NCBI RefSeq assembly: GCF_040222615.1
Contig: NZ_JAVKCQ010000133.1
Span: forward strand, 1-8,439
Direction: 5' to 3'
Source of the DNA: Haliea sp040222615
GTDB lineage: Bacteria; Pseudomonadota; Gammaproteobacteria; Pseudomonadales; Halieaceae
DNA: 8,439 nucleotides
The translations under genes were made by a program, and so were the position numbers. This document shows, piece after piece, positions 1 through 6,130 of this stretch (its first letter is position 1; the number at the start of each line of letters is the position of its first letter). The notes beneath the pieces are model-generated. The model saw only the letters and a program-made list of their open reading frames with translations. It ran no database searches and was not told the DNA's origin.

Positions 1-851
1 AAGGCATCGGGCGACTCCAGCGCGGCGGGAATCTGGTCAGGGTGCTTGAGCAGGGAGTACAGGGTCCACTGCTGGGCGACCAGGGTGGTATCCGCCCCCG
101 CGCCAATCAGCGCCAGCACCAGGGTAATGATGTCCCATTCACCGAAGTTGGGGTTTTCTGCCTCGATCTTCAGCAACACGCTGAGAAAATCGTCTTCTCC
201 CGGGTTGGCGCGGCGCTCGGCGATCACCCGCTGCAGGATCTCGATGGCGCGGTTGCTGTCCTGGCGCGCGGCCTCGCGGCGCTCGTCGCTGATGGTCGGG
301 TTCCAGGCCTCGGTAAAGGTCAGCACGACCTGCTTGATCTCGGGCCAGTATTTTTCCGGCAAGCCAACCATGCGGCTGATGGAGATGAACGGGATGTGGT
401 TTGCCACCCGCTCGATATAGTCAAAGCTTTCGAGGTCACCCAGCGCGTCAATCAGCTTGACCACATCGGGCTTGATGCGGCGCTGGATCTCGTCCACCAC
501 GTTGCGGGAGAAGGCCGGCGACACAACGCGTCGCACCAGCCGGTGATGGTCGTGGTCCGCCAGCAGACTGTGACCGATCATCGCCCGCTCGAAATTGCTC
601 CACTTGTCTTCGGGCGGCCGTGGCGGCGCGAACTCCCAGTCGTAGAAATCGGAGGACAGGTACTCGGTGCGCCAGCAATCCATGATGTCCGGCATGCGGG
701 TCATGATCCACGCCTGCCAGGGCTCGTACCAGACCAGGCGCCCACGCCGTGCCAGGGCCAGATACTGTGATACCGGGTCTGCGAGATACTCGTCGGAAGC
801 CGGGTTGAACAGCGCCTCTATGGGCTGCTGGGATTCGGTGGCGGCCTGCAT
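1..851 (-). CDS. Cytochrome P450, N-terminal part (gene continues past the left edge)
   Basis: Heme monooxygenase of the soluble bacterial P450 type. These enzymes use electrons from a ferredoxin/reductase pair to hydroxylate a small hydrophobic substrate. Reading the minus strand from ATG at 851 gives 283 residues without a stop. The C-helix region (about residues 99-115) has a D..HHR.VRR sequence with H103 and R107 where the family has its heme-propionate His and Arg. The I helix (about 241-268) contains AGADTT at 251-256, the oxygen-activation motif with the acid-alcohol pair D254/T255. There is no N-terminal membrane anchor. The ExxR pair and the heme-ligand cysteine lie outside the window, so integrity cannot be judged. 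AGAGGA, 8 bases before the ATG, supports this start. The gene follows fur on the same strand after 130 bases and has its own promoter-like region. The family is clear; the substrate cannot be read from the sequence. Confidence 0.93.
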   Translation of the reverse strand, partial: MQAATESQQPIEALFNPASDEYLADPVSQYLALARRGRLVWYEPWQAWIMTRMPDIMDCWRTEYLSSDFYDWEFAPPRPPEDKWSNFERAMIGHSLLADHDHHRLVRRVVSPAFSRNVVDEIQRRIKPDVVKLIDALGDLESFDYIERVANHIPFISISRMVGLPEKYWPEIKQVVLTFTEAWNPTISDERREAARQDSNRAIEILQRVIAERRANPGEDDFLSVLLKIEAENPNFGEWDIITLVLALIGAGADTTLVAQQWTLYSLLKHPDQIPAALESPDA

Positions 852-882
852 GGTCCTGGTCCTCTGCCTGTAGCGGAGGCCA

Positions 883-918
883 AAATATACGCTTGCGCAT
901 ATTTACACACAAGTGTAT
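883..918 (-). promoter_or_regulatory. Candidate P450 promoter overlapped by two related palindromes
   Basis: On the minus strand, TTGTGT (912-907) and TATATT (889-884) are separated by exactly 17 bases, a plausible sigma-70 pair whose start would fall about 26 bases before the P450 ATG. Two quasi-palindromes cover these boxes. One is at 883-904, with 10-base arms around TT and one mismatch. The other is at 904-917, TACAC-acaa-GTGTA. Read in opposite orientations, both fit ATACRCTTGYGYRTA, with centres 17 bases apart. This is the layout of a repressor operator pair (TetR-type regulators often use such sites), but no regulator gene is seen here, so the function is inference. Confidence 0.45.
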
Positions 919-981
919 TTTTTGTAACAACCGGACACAAAGGGTACAGCGGGGCAAGCAGACCCGCGGTGGTTTGGGTAG

Positions 982-1404
982 TCAGTCCTTGTCGCAGCGC
1001 TTGCGCACGTACAGCACCAGCGAGTGGTCGACAATGTCATAGCCGTGTTCGCGGGCAATTTCCTTTTGCCGCCGCTCGATGACGGGGTCATTGAACTCGA
1101 TCACTTCACCGCTGGACACACAAACCATGTGATCGTGGTGATCGCCGGTATCGAGCTCGAACACCGAGTGCCCGGTCTCGAAATTGTGCCGATTGACGAG
1201 GCCGGCGCTCTCGAACTGGGTCAATACCCGGTAGACGGTGGCCAGACCCACATCTTCACCGGCATCGCGCAGCTTCTGGTACACGTCCTCGGCACTCAGG
1301 TGCTGGGTTGTCTCGCCGGTGGCTTCCAGTATCTGCAGGATCTTCACCCGCGGCAGAGTCACCTTGAGACCGGCGTTGCGCAATTCCTGATTATCGACGG
1401 GCAT
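982..1404 (-). CDS. fur: Ferric uptake regulator Fur
   Basis: Iron-responsive transcriptional repressor, 140 residues, near the normal family length. The N-terminal winged helix (about 1-84) includes the recognition-helix stretch DVGLATVYRVLTQF at 51-64, typical of Fur. The C-terminal dimerisation and metal-binding domain follows. Metal ligands can be matched by hand to the E. coli protein: H35, E83, H89-H90-D91-H92, E103, E110 and H127. C95 is present, but the second cysteine of the usual CxxC is a serine (S98). The same loss is known in the Pseudomonas aeruginosa Fur, which this protein resembles in HHDHMVC and LVLYVRK. The gene diverges from bamE across 74 bases. I see no strong Shine-Dalgarno sequence before the ATG, no confident promoter, and no classical Fur box for autoregulation in that gap. 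Confidence 0.96.
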   Translation of the reverse strand: MPVDNQELRNAGLKVTLPRVKILQILEATGETTQHLSAEDVYQKLRDAGEDVGLATVYRVLTQFESAGLVNRHNFETGHSVFELDTGDHHDHMVCVSSGEVIEFNDPVIERRQKEIAREHGYDIVDHSLVLYVRKRCDKD

Positions 1405-1478
1405 GATGGGAGGGGTTCTCTGTGCTGGTCAGGACGGGTATCATGCCACCCCGACAACTCAAGTGGAAGTTTCAGCCC

Positions 1479-1814
1479 ATGCGCAGTATTTTTCTGGCAG
1501 TGGCACTGGCCATGCTCACCGCCTGCGGCAACTTCGGGTTCCCCGGCGTATACCGCATCGATATCGAGCAGGGCAACATCGTCACCCAGGAGATGATCGA
1601 CCAGCTCCAGCCCGGCATGAACCAGCGCCAGGTCCGCTTCATCCTCGGCACCCCCCTGCTGGAGGATTCGTTCAACAACAAGCGCTGGGATTACCCATAC
1701 GTGATTCGCAATGGCACCGACGTCATTCGCGAGGCCAAGGTCACCGTGCATTTCGACGACGACAGCCTGGTCAGCGTTAGCGGGGACTACCTGCCGGCCT
1801 GGGCAGCGAACTAG
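1479..1814 (+). CDS. bamE: Outer membrane protein assembly factor BamE (SmpA/OmlA lipoprotein)
   Basis: Small outer-membrane lipoprotein of the BAM complex, which folds and inserts beta-barrel proteins. The predicted 111 residues begin with a short signal peptide ending in the lipobox LTAC, so C16 would be lipidated. Gly follows the Cys and there is no Asp at +2, consistent with sorting to the outer membrane. The mature part matches the SmpA/OmlA fold: VYRIDIEQGN, then a V..EMIDQLQPGMNQRQVRFILGTP-like segment, and a C-terminal beta strand (VTVHFDDDSLVSVSGD). The chosen ATG starts directly at the signal peptide and has GGAAG about 9 bases upstream. In-frame starts at 1422 and 1443 would put charged residues before the signal and are less likely. 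TATCAT at 1439-1444 is a possible -10, with a poor -35. The stop overlaps the stop of convergent rnfH. Confidence 0.94.
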   Translation: MRSIFLAVALAMLTACGNFGFPGVYRIDIEQGNIVTQEMIDQLQPGMNQRQVRFILGTPLLEDSFNNKRWDYPYVIRNGTDVIREAKVTVHFDDDSLVSVSGDYLPAWAAN

Positions 1815-2125
1815 CCTTCGGCCTCCTGCCTGCGCTCCTTGACGCGCGCCGCCCGCGCCTTGCGCACTTCCTTGGGGTCCGCCTTCAGCGGCCGATAGAT
1901 CTCTACCCGGTCCCCCTCCACCAGCACCTGGTCCGCCGCGACTACCTTGCCGAAGATGCCCAGGCGGGCATCGTCCAGATCCAGCCCGGCGAAGCGTTCC
2001 GCGATGCCCGAGCGCTGCGCCGCCTGCAGTGCGGTGGTGCCGGGGAGTACTTGCAGGGGAATAATGGCCTGCTTCTCCGGCAGGGCGTAGGCCACTTCCA
2101 CCTGTATGGTCTGTTCGTCGCTCAT
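1811..2125 (-). CDS. rnfH: RnfH family ubiquitin-like small protein (RatB, UPF0125)
   Basis: A 104-residue beta-grasp (ubiquitin-like) protein of the RnfH family. The order of conserved pieces fits well: VEVAYALPEKQ at the N terminus, LPGTTALQAAQRSGI in the middle, GIFGK, then the family signature GDRVEIYRPLKADPKE and a basic tail (RKARAARVKERRQ). The biochemical role is not settled. In E. coli the pair was described as a toxin-antitoxin module (RatA/RatB), and the RnfH name comes from its association with rnf operons in other bacteria. The ATG lies 4 bases after the ratA stop, so translational coupling is likely. The stop codon is shared in opposite orientation with bamE through the palindrome CTAG at 1811-1814. 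Confidence 0.94.
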   Translation of the reverse strand: MSDEQTIQVEVAYALPEKQAIIPLQVLPGTTALQAAQRSGIAERFAGLDLDDARLGIFGKVVAADQVLVEGDRVEIYRPLKADPKEVRKARAARVKERRQEAEG

Positions 2126-2129
2126 TATC

Positions 2130-2561
2130 TTACCCGTGTAGCTGCCTGGCGCGCCGACCGAGGGCGTCCACCAGATTGTTGGTCACGCGGTCGAACAAGC
2201 GCCCCGCGGCGGCGCCGACCAGCCGGCTGCTGGTTGTGAATTCCAGGTGCAGGGTGACCTTGCAGGCATTCTCGGCCAGTCCGCGGAACTCCCACAACCC
2301 CTGGAACGAATCGAAGGGTCCGTCCAGCAGCTCCAGAGTGATGAACTCCGGAGCCTGCAGTCTATTCCGGGTACTGAAGCTCTGGCTGATGCCGCCCCGG
2401 GACAACTGCAGCCTCGCCTCCACCAGGTCCTCCTCCCGGCGCAGGACCTGGGCGCCGACGCAGCCCTCCATGTACTGGGGGTAGGCTTCGATATCGTTCA
2501 CCAGGTCAAATAACAGCCGGTCCCGGTAAGGCAGCAGGGCGTGGCGGTGGATTGTCGTCAT
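2130..2561 (-). CDS. ratA: RatA / Coq10-like START-domain protein
   Basis: A 143-residue protein of the polyketide-cyclase/START superfamily, Coq10-like group. The N-terminal signature is clear: LLFDLVNDIEAYPQYMEGC at about residues 16-34. It is followed by alternating strands (VEARLQL, FITLELLDGPFDSFQGLW, CKVTLHLEF) and a C-terminal helix ending in RRARQLHG, the usual helix-grip fold. The E. coli relative was reported to block association of ribosomal subunits, and eukaryotic Coq10 binds ubiquinone, so either a ribosome-linked or a quinone-linked role is possible. A TTG start 15 bases upstream is also open, but the ATG at 2561 is preferred because GAGAG sits just before it and inside the longer version. 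It probably belongs to one operon with the upstream transporter (33-base gap) and rnfH (4-base gap). Confidence 0.94.
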   Translation of the reverse strand: MTTIHRHALLPYRDRLLFDLVNDIEAYPQYMEGCVGAQVLRREEDLVEARLQLSRGGISQSFSTRNRLQAPEFITLELLDGPFDSFQGLWEFRGLAENACKVTLHLEFTTSSRLVGAAAGRLFDRVTNNLVDALGRRARQLHG

Positions 2562-2594
2562 CGTACTCTCAATCAAAGCGGCGCGGCGCGATGC

Positions 2595-3950
2595 CTAATA
2601 AATCTGCAGCGCACCCAACATCACCAGCAGGATGGCAGGCGGAGCAATATACCTTAACAGAAAGTACCAAAGCGAAAAAAACAGGTTGGTTTCCCGATAC
2701 AGGTGCGCTCGCAACAGCGGCCGACGCAGGCGCCAGCCGACCAGGATCGCCGTCCCCAGGGCCACCAGCGGCAGCAGCAGCCCCCCTGCCAGGCGATCCA
2801 GCAGGCGAAACAGGTCGGTGCCCCCGCCGGAGCCGCCGTTATTGAGGTTCAGCGCAGCAGCATAGGCCAGCAGCCAGACCAGACCGCCGACTATGGCCGC
2901 CGCGGTCAACCGGCGCAGACCGAACCGCTGCTTGACGGCCCCCACCACCGGCTCCAGGATGGCCACGCAGGATCCCAGCGCCACCAGCGCAACCAGCAGG
3001 AAGAACAGGCTGCCAAAGATCTCCCCGTCCATACTGTTGCCAAAAGCGTGGGGCATGCTGATGAACATCAGCCCCGGGCCCATGGCCGGGACCAGGTGGT
3101 TGGCGAACACCAGGGGGAAAATCGCCAGCCCCATGGCCAGCGCCACCAGGGTGTCGAATACAGCTACCGCGATGACCGAGCGCCCGATCGGCACCCGCAC
3201 CGGCGCGTAGCTGCCGAAGCTGATACCCGTCCCGACCCCGATCCCCAGGGTAAAGAAAGCCTGGCCGAGAGCCATCAGCAGGGCCTCGCGGTTGAAGTCC
3301 AGCCATTGCACGGAAAACAGGAATTTGCCGGCCGCGGTCAGGTCACCGTTGGCGATGCTGTATTGAACCAGCAGCATCAGGCTCGCCAGCAGGCTGGGTA
3401 CCAGCAGCCAGGCCATCAGGCCAATGCCCCGGCGGACCCCGGCGGCGACAACCAGCAGCACCAGCAGCAGGAACAGGGACTGCCACACCAGCATGCGTCC
3501 GGGGTCCTCCACCAGCTCGGCAAAAAACTGCCCGGCATTGAGGACGCTGGCCGCACTGAAACTGCCGTCATACATCGCCCGGGCGTAGACCAGAGACCAG
3601 CCGGCGACAACCACGTACAGGGCCAACAGCATCACCCCGGCCACGCAGGCCAGCCAGGGCAGCAGCTGCCAGGCGGGCGAGAGATGGGAGCGCTCCGCCG
3701 CGTGAGCCACCGACTCCACCACACTCCCCCTGCCCTGGTTGCCCAGCACCAGTTCGGCGATGAGGATCGGCACCGCCAGCAACATCAGGAATACCACGTA
3801 GGCGACGACAAACGGCGCGCCGCCATACTCGCCGCTGAGGTAGGAGAAGCGCCAGATACTGCCCATGCCCACCGCCGCAGCGGCCACGGACAGCACGAAA
3901 GTCATGCGTGAGCGCCACTCCCCCAGTGGATTCAGGGCCACCCCCGTCAT
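2595..3950 (-). CDS. Sodium:neurotransmitter symporter (NSS/SNF) family transporter
   Basis: Inner-membrane secondary transporter of the LeuT-fold NSS family, usually Na+-driven uptake of amino acids or related amines. The 451 residues contain about 11 hydrophobic segments, a common bacterial NSS number. TM1 (about 17-36) has AAAAVGMGSIWRF, and residues 37-70 continue with the family pattern (EYGGAPFVVAY, IAELVLG). TM6 carries FFTLGIGVGTGISFGSY (232-248) and TM8 ends in AILEP (330-334). The C terminus is LWYFLLRYIAPP followed by a last helix. Compared by hand with LeuT, sodium-site Asn27 is Ser31 and Thr354 is Gly326, while Thr254 (T234) and Ser355 (S327) are kept. The start is ambiguous: ATG at 3950, or TTG at 3956, which has AAAAGG 6 bases before it. 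The gene diverges from smpB and probably leads an operon with ratA and rnfH. The substrate is unknown. Confidence 0.92.
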   Translation of the reverse strand: MTGVALNPLGEWRSRMTFVLSVAAAAVGMGSIWRFSYLSGEYGGAPFVVAYVVFLMLLAVPILIAELVLGNQGRGSVVESVAHAAERSHLSPAWQLLPWLACVAGVMLLALYVVVAGWSLVYARAMYDGSFSAASVLNAGQFFAELVEDPGRMLVWQSLFLLLVLLVVAAGVRRGIGLMAWLLVPSLLASLMLLVQYSIANGDLTAAGKFLFSVQWLDFNREALLMALGQAFFTLGIGVGTGISFGSYAPVRVPIGRSVIAVAVFDTLVALAMGLAIFPLVFANHLVPAMGPGLMFISMPHAFGNSMDGEIFGSLFFLLVALVALGSCVAILEPVVGAVKQRFGLRRLTAAAIVGGLVWLLAYAAALNLNNGGSGGGTDLFRLLDRLAGGLLLPLVALGTAILVGWRLRRPLLRAHLYRETNLFFSLWYFLLRYIAPPAILLVMLGALQIY

Positions 3951-4044
3951 TGCCAAAACTGACCTTTTATCATGCAGTTAGAGTGCCCCACGGCCCCGGC
4001 GATGAAAAGGGCCAAATTCACGTTTCAGCGCGCGGGCTTGTCCG

Positions 4045-4050
4045 TATAAT
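4045..4050 (+). promoter_or_regulatory. smpB -10 box (consensus TATAAT)
   Basis: A perfect sigma-70 -10 hexamer lies 7 bases before the smpB ATG. Transcription would start near 4057-4058, that is, at or just before the A of the start codon. No convincing -35 is seen: TTTCAG at 4023-4028, 16 bases upstream, matches poorly. There is no extended -10 TG and no Shine-Dalgarno sequence in the gap. Confidence 0.6.
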
Positions 4051-4057
4051 GCGCGCC

Positions 4058-4537
4058 ATGAGCAAAAACAAACCCAACAATGACAACGTGATCGCCCGCA
4101 ACAAGCGCGCGACTTTTGACTACCACCTGCTCGACAGCTTCGAGGCCGGCGTGGCGCTGGAAGGTTGGGAGGTGAAGAGCCTGCGCATGGGCAAGGCGCA
4201 GCTCACCGATTCCTACGTGTTGATGAAGGACGGTGAGGCCTGGCTGCTGGGCACCCAGATTACCCCGCTCGATACCGTCTCTACCCATTTTGTCAGCGAT
4301 CCCACTCGCACCCGTCGGCTACTCCTGCACCGCAAGGAGCTGGCCAAGATCCTCGCTGCTACCTCGCAGAAGGGGCTGACCTGCGTTTGCACCCAGCTGT
4401 ACTGGAAGGGGCACCTGGTGAAGGCCCGCATCGCCCTGGCCGAGGGCAAGAAGGGGCACGACAAGCGCGATACCGAGAAAGAGCGCGACTGGAACCGGCA
4501 GAAACAGCGAATCATTCGCGACAATGTCAAGCAGTAG
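4058..4537 (+). CDS. smpB: SsrA-binding protein SmpB
   Basis: tmRNA partner protein of trans-translation. It binds the tRNA-like domain of tmRNA and occupies the decoding centre of stalled ribosomes. The 159 residues are the normal length. The OB-fold core is recognisable: NKRATFDYHLLDSFEAGVAL near the N terminus, then EGWEVKSLRMGKAQLTDSYV and a KGLTCVCTQLYWKGHLVKARIAL strand pair. The C-terminal tail GKKGHDKRDTEKERDW, followed by a basic stretch, is the segment that becomes helical in the mRNA channel. An in-frame extension to 3908 exists but runs through the divergent promoter region and is not conserved-looking, so the ATG at 4058 is chosen. The gene is read away from the transporter and towards the Ldh-family gene, ending 12 bases from it. 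The cognate RNA gene ssrA starts about 1.2 kb downstream on the same strand. Confidence 0.97.
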   Translation: MSKNKPNNDNVIARNKRATFDYHLLDSFEAGVALEGWEVKSLRMGKAQLTDSYVLMKDGEAWLLGTQITPLDTVSTHFVSDPTRTRRLLLHRKELAKILAATSQKGLTCVCTQLYWKGHLVKARIALAEGKKGHDKRDTEKERDWNRQKQRIIRDNVKQ

Positions 4538-4549
4538 GCCAACTACCCG

Positions 4550-5614
4550 CTAGCGCAGCGTTTGCGGCAGCGCCACTCCCAGCTGTGCCGCCAGCGGCGC
4601 AAGATCCTCCATAATCGTCGGATACAACACCACACCCCCGGCCAGCTGCTCGCTGCGCTGCTCCCAGGCACGCTGACCAGGCAGGCGCGCCGGCGGCGCA
4701 CCCTCGGCCACGGCACTGGTCATCACCAGGTTTTGCAGGGCGTGCAGTTGCTGCCTGAACACCGGCAGGGGCCCGAAGGCCGACGGATCGATCAGCTGCA
4801 GGAACACCGAGTTGGCCTCACCGTCCCCGGCGGCGTCCGGGTCCGCCCGCCCGTAGCCACCCAGTGCCATGCTGAGCACCTCGGTGGCCGCCGACAGCGC
4901 CGCGCCCTTGTAACCGTGACCGGCGCCGCCGATGGGCATGATACTGCCCGGTGGCGGCCCCTCCAGGGCGCGGGGATCATCCGTGACACGGCCGTGACCG
5001 TCCTTGAGGCAGGGCTCCTGCATGCGTGTACCTTCCCGCACTGCGCGAGCAACATAGCCGCCGGCAGTGATCGACATGCTGATATCGAACAGCAGCGGGT
5101 ATTCGTGACCCGGCGCCGCCATGGCGATGGGATTGGCGGAAAACACCGGGTCGATGCCGCCGTGGGCGCTGACCGTGCGTTCCGAGGGCGTGGAGCATGT
5201 CATCAGCGCCAGATAGCCCGCTTCAATGACTTTTGGCAGATAAGCTGCCAGACAGGCGATATGCTGGCTGCGCCGCAGGGTGGCTGTAACCACCCCATAC
5301 TGGGAGACCCGCTCCAACGCTGTGTCCACCGCCTGGCTTACCACCCAGGGGCCAGGCAGGAAGCCCGCATCCCAGTTAAACAGGGCGCCCCGATCCACCA
5401 GCACCTCCGGGTCTCCCCGGCTGCGGCTCTCGCCGCTCAGCAGCCAGCGTACATTGTGCGCGACCCGGTTCATGCCGTGCGTGGTGAACCCCAGCAAATC
5501 CGCTTCCAGGAACACCTCCGCCATGACCGCTGCCCGGTCCTCAGCTAGCCCCGCAGCCACGAAGAGCCGGGTAGAGAACTGCTGCAGGTCGTTGTGGTCG
5601 TAGCGAACAGGCAT
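4550..5614 (-). CDS. Ldh-family NAD(P)-dependent oxidoreductase (malate/L-lactate dehydrogenase type 2)
   Basis: A 354-residue enzyme of the malate/L-lactate/ureidoglycolate dehydrogenase family (Ldh_2). This family is unrelated to classical MDH and reduces or oxidises 2-hydroxy/2-oxo acids with NAD(P). Visible family landmarks are LEADLLGFTTHGMNR at 36-50 with the conserved His46, RRSQHIACLAAYLPKVIEAGYLAL with a second conserved His near 117, GGIDPVFSANPIAMAAP, then FDISMS, TDDPRAL, and GGAGHGYKGAALSAATEVLSMALGG. The Lys often found in the FD.S.S.. helix region is not obvious. AAGGAG 5 bases before the ATG at 5614 is a strong ribosome site. A TTG start 15 bases upstream would swallow it and is rejected. 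The gene runs convergent to smpB and divergent from ssrA. The exact substrate cannot be assigned. Confidence 0.9.
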   Translation of the reverse strand: MPVRYDHNDLQQFSTRLFVAAGLAEDRAAVMAEVFLEADLLGFTTHGMNRVAHNVRWLLSGESRSRGDPEVLVDRGALFNWDAGFLPGPWVVSQAVDTALERVSQYGVVTATLRRSQHIACLAAYLPKVIEAGYLALMTCSTPSERTVSAHGGIDPVFSANPIAMAAPGHEYPLLFDISMSITAGGYVARAVREGTRMQEPCLKDGHGRVTDDPRALEGPPPGSIMPIGGAGHGYKGAALSAATEVLSMALGGYGRADPDAAGDGEANSVFLQLIDPSAFGPLPVFRQQLHALQNLVMTSAVAEGAPPARLPGQRAWEQRSEQLAGGVVLYPTIMEDLAPLAAQLGVALPQTLR

Positions 5615-5693
5615 GGGAGCTCCTTGCAATGATGTGAAACGGCGACTGCGGTCGAAAAAGTGAACTTCTGTAAAAATGACAGTCTAACATCGT

Positions 5694-5712
5694 GCAATTG
5701 AGGTACAATTGC
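5694..5712. repeat. Perfect inverted repeat at the ssrA/ldh divergent promoter region
   Basis: GCAATTG (5694-5700) and CAATTGC (5706-5712) are exact inverted copies separated by 5 bases. The right arm overlaps the best -10 candidate of ssrA, TACAAT at 5704-5709. Its position and symmetry would suit an operator, either for ssrA or for the divergent Ldh-family gene, or a hairpin in the 5' leader. The role is inference. Confidence 0.65.
5704..5709 (+). promoter_or_regulatory. Candidate ssrA -10 box (TACAAT)
   Basis: TACAAT matches the sigma-70 -10 at five of six bases. It predicts a start near 5716, giving a precursor about 8 bases longer than mature tmRNA, which RNase P would trim. I see no good -35 at 16-18 bases. 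ATGACA at 5676-5681 resembles one but is 22 bases away. Confidence 0.4.
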
Positions 5713-5817
5713 GAAGTCACACTGGGGGCGATACGGATTCGACGCCGGTAGCGAACCCTGAGGTGCATGCCGTGATGGTAGCCAATCACGTTAATCCAAA
5801 GCTGCAAACTATTAGTT

Positions 5818-5856
5818 GCCAACGACGACAACTACGGTGCCCAACTGGCTGCGTAA
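5818..5856 (+). other. tmRNA proteolysis-tag reading frame (ANDDNYGAQLAA)
   Basis: Starting at resume codon GCC (5818), the frame reads ANDDNYGAQLAA and ends at TAA 5854-5856. A non-templated alanine from the charged tmRNA precedes it. The ANDDNY start and LAA end are the conserved parts recognised by SspB/ClpA and ClpX. The GAQ insert makes the tag longer than the common ANDDNYALAA form. The bases before the resume codon (TTAGTT) fit the usual upstream determinant. Confidence 0.92.
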
Positions 5857-6087
5857 GCAGCCCGTGAAAGCACCATCTAGTGGCTTCGGCCCTAGCGGTC
5901 TTTAGCAAGGTGCCAGTACCGCGCTACTGACTGTCATATAGAACTGGATCGCTGTGAAGCCCGCCTGAGGTGGATCTGCTAAAACTTATTCAGGCTCGCC
6001 AATTACGTCCTGCCCGTTGGGCTGTATGAGGCTAAATTAATTAACGGAAACTAAGCATGTAGAGCCGAAGGCAGAGTACTGACGGAC

Positions 6088-6115
6088 GCGGGTTCAACTC
6101 CCGCCGCCTCCACCA
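6088..6115 (+). other. Probable attachment site (attL core region) in the ssrA 3' end
   Basis: A P4-type integrase gene begins 178 bases after the last base of ssrA and reads away from it. Elements of this class commonly integrate into the T-arm/acceptor 3' end of tRNA or tmRNA genes and bring a copy that restores the gene. The exact core cannot be fixed without the right end, which should carry a direct repeat of part of this segment. Confidence 0.5.
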
Positions 6116-6130
6116 AACACCCATCCAAGC

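Larger units (their letters stand above)
5724..6115 (+). ncRNA. ssrA: Transfer-messenger RNA (tmRNA), one-piece
   Basis: Rescues stalled ribosomes: it acts first as alanyl-tRNA, then as a template for a degradation tag, together with SmpB. The 392-base span is normal for bacteria. The 5' end GGGGGCG (5724-5730) pairs with CGCCTCC (6105-6111), a 7-bp acceptor stem with one G-U pair. A discriminator A (6112) and an encoded CCA (6113-6115) follow. The T arm is intact, GCGGG-TTCAACT-CCCGC at 6088-6104. The conserved 5' stretch GGATTCGACGCCGG is present. The tag frame begins at GCC 5818. It is a standard linear tmRNA, not a permuted two-piece type. Its 3' end abuts an integrative element and appears complete, as expected when the insertion restores the gene. 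Confidence 0.97.

Noticed and set aside
42..770. 242-residue plus-strand open frame
   Set aside because: Antisense to the P450, whose minus-strand frame carries clear family motifs; no protein family is recognisable in the plus frame.
1405..1478. Fur box for autoregulation between fur and bamE
   Set aside because: Only short pieces such as ATGATA occur; no 19-base GATAATGATAATCATTATC-like site is present.
2703..3911. 402-residue plus-strand open frame rich in Q, H, G and R
   Set aside because: Composition is the shadow of a GC-rich hydrophobic membrane gene on the other strand; the minus frame is an unmistakable NSS transporter.
3908..4057. N-terminal extension of SmpB by 50 residues
   Set aside because: It runs across the divergent promoter region and the TATAAT box, and the ATG at 4058 gives the normal SmpB length and N terminus.
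4562..5548. 328-residue plus-strand open frame
   Set aside because: Antisense to the Ldh-family gene and rich in R, Q and H without recognisable motifs.
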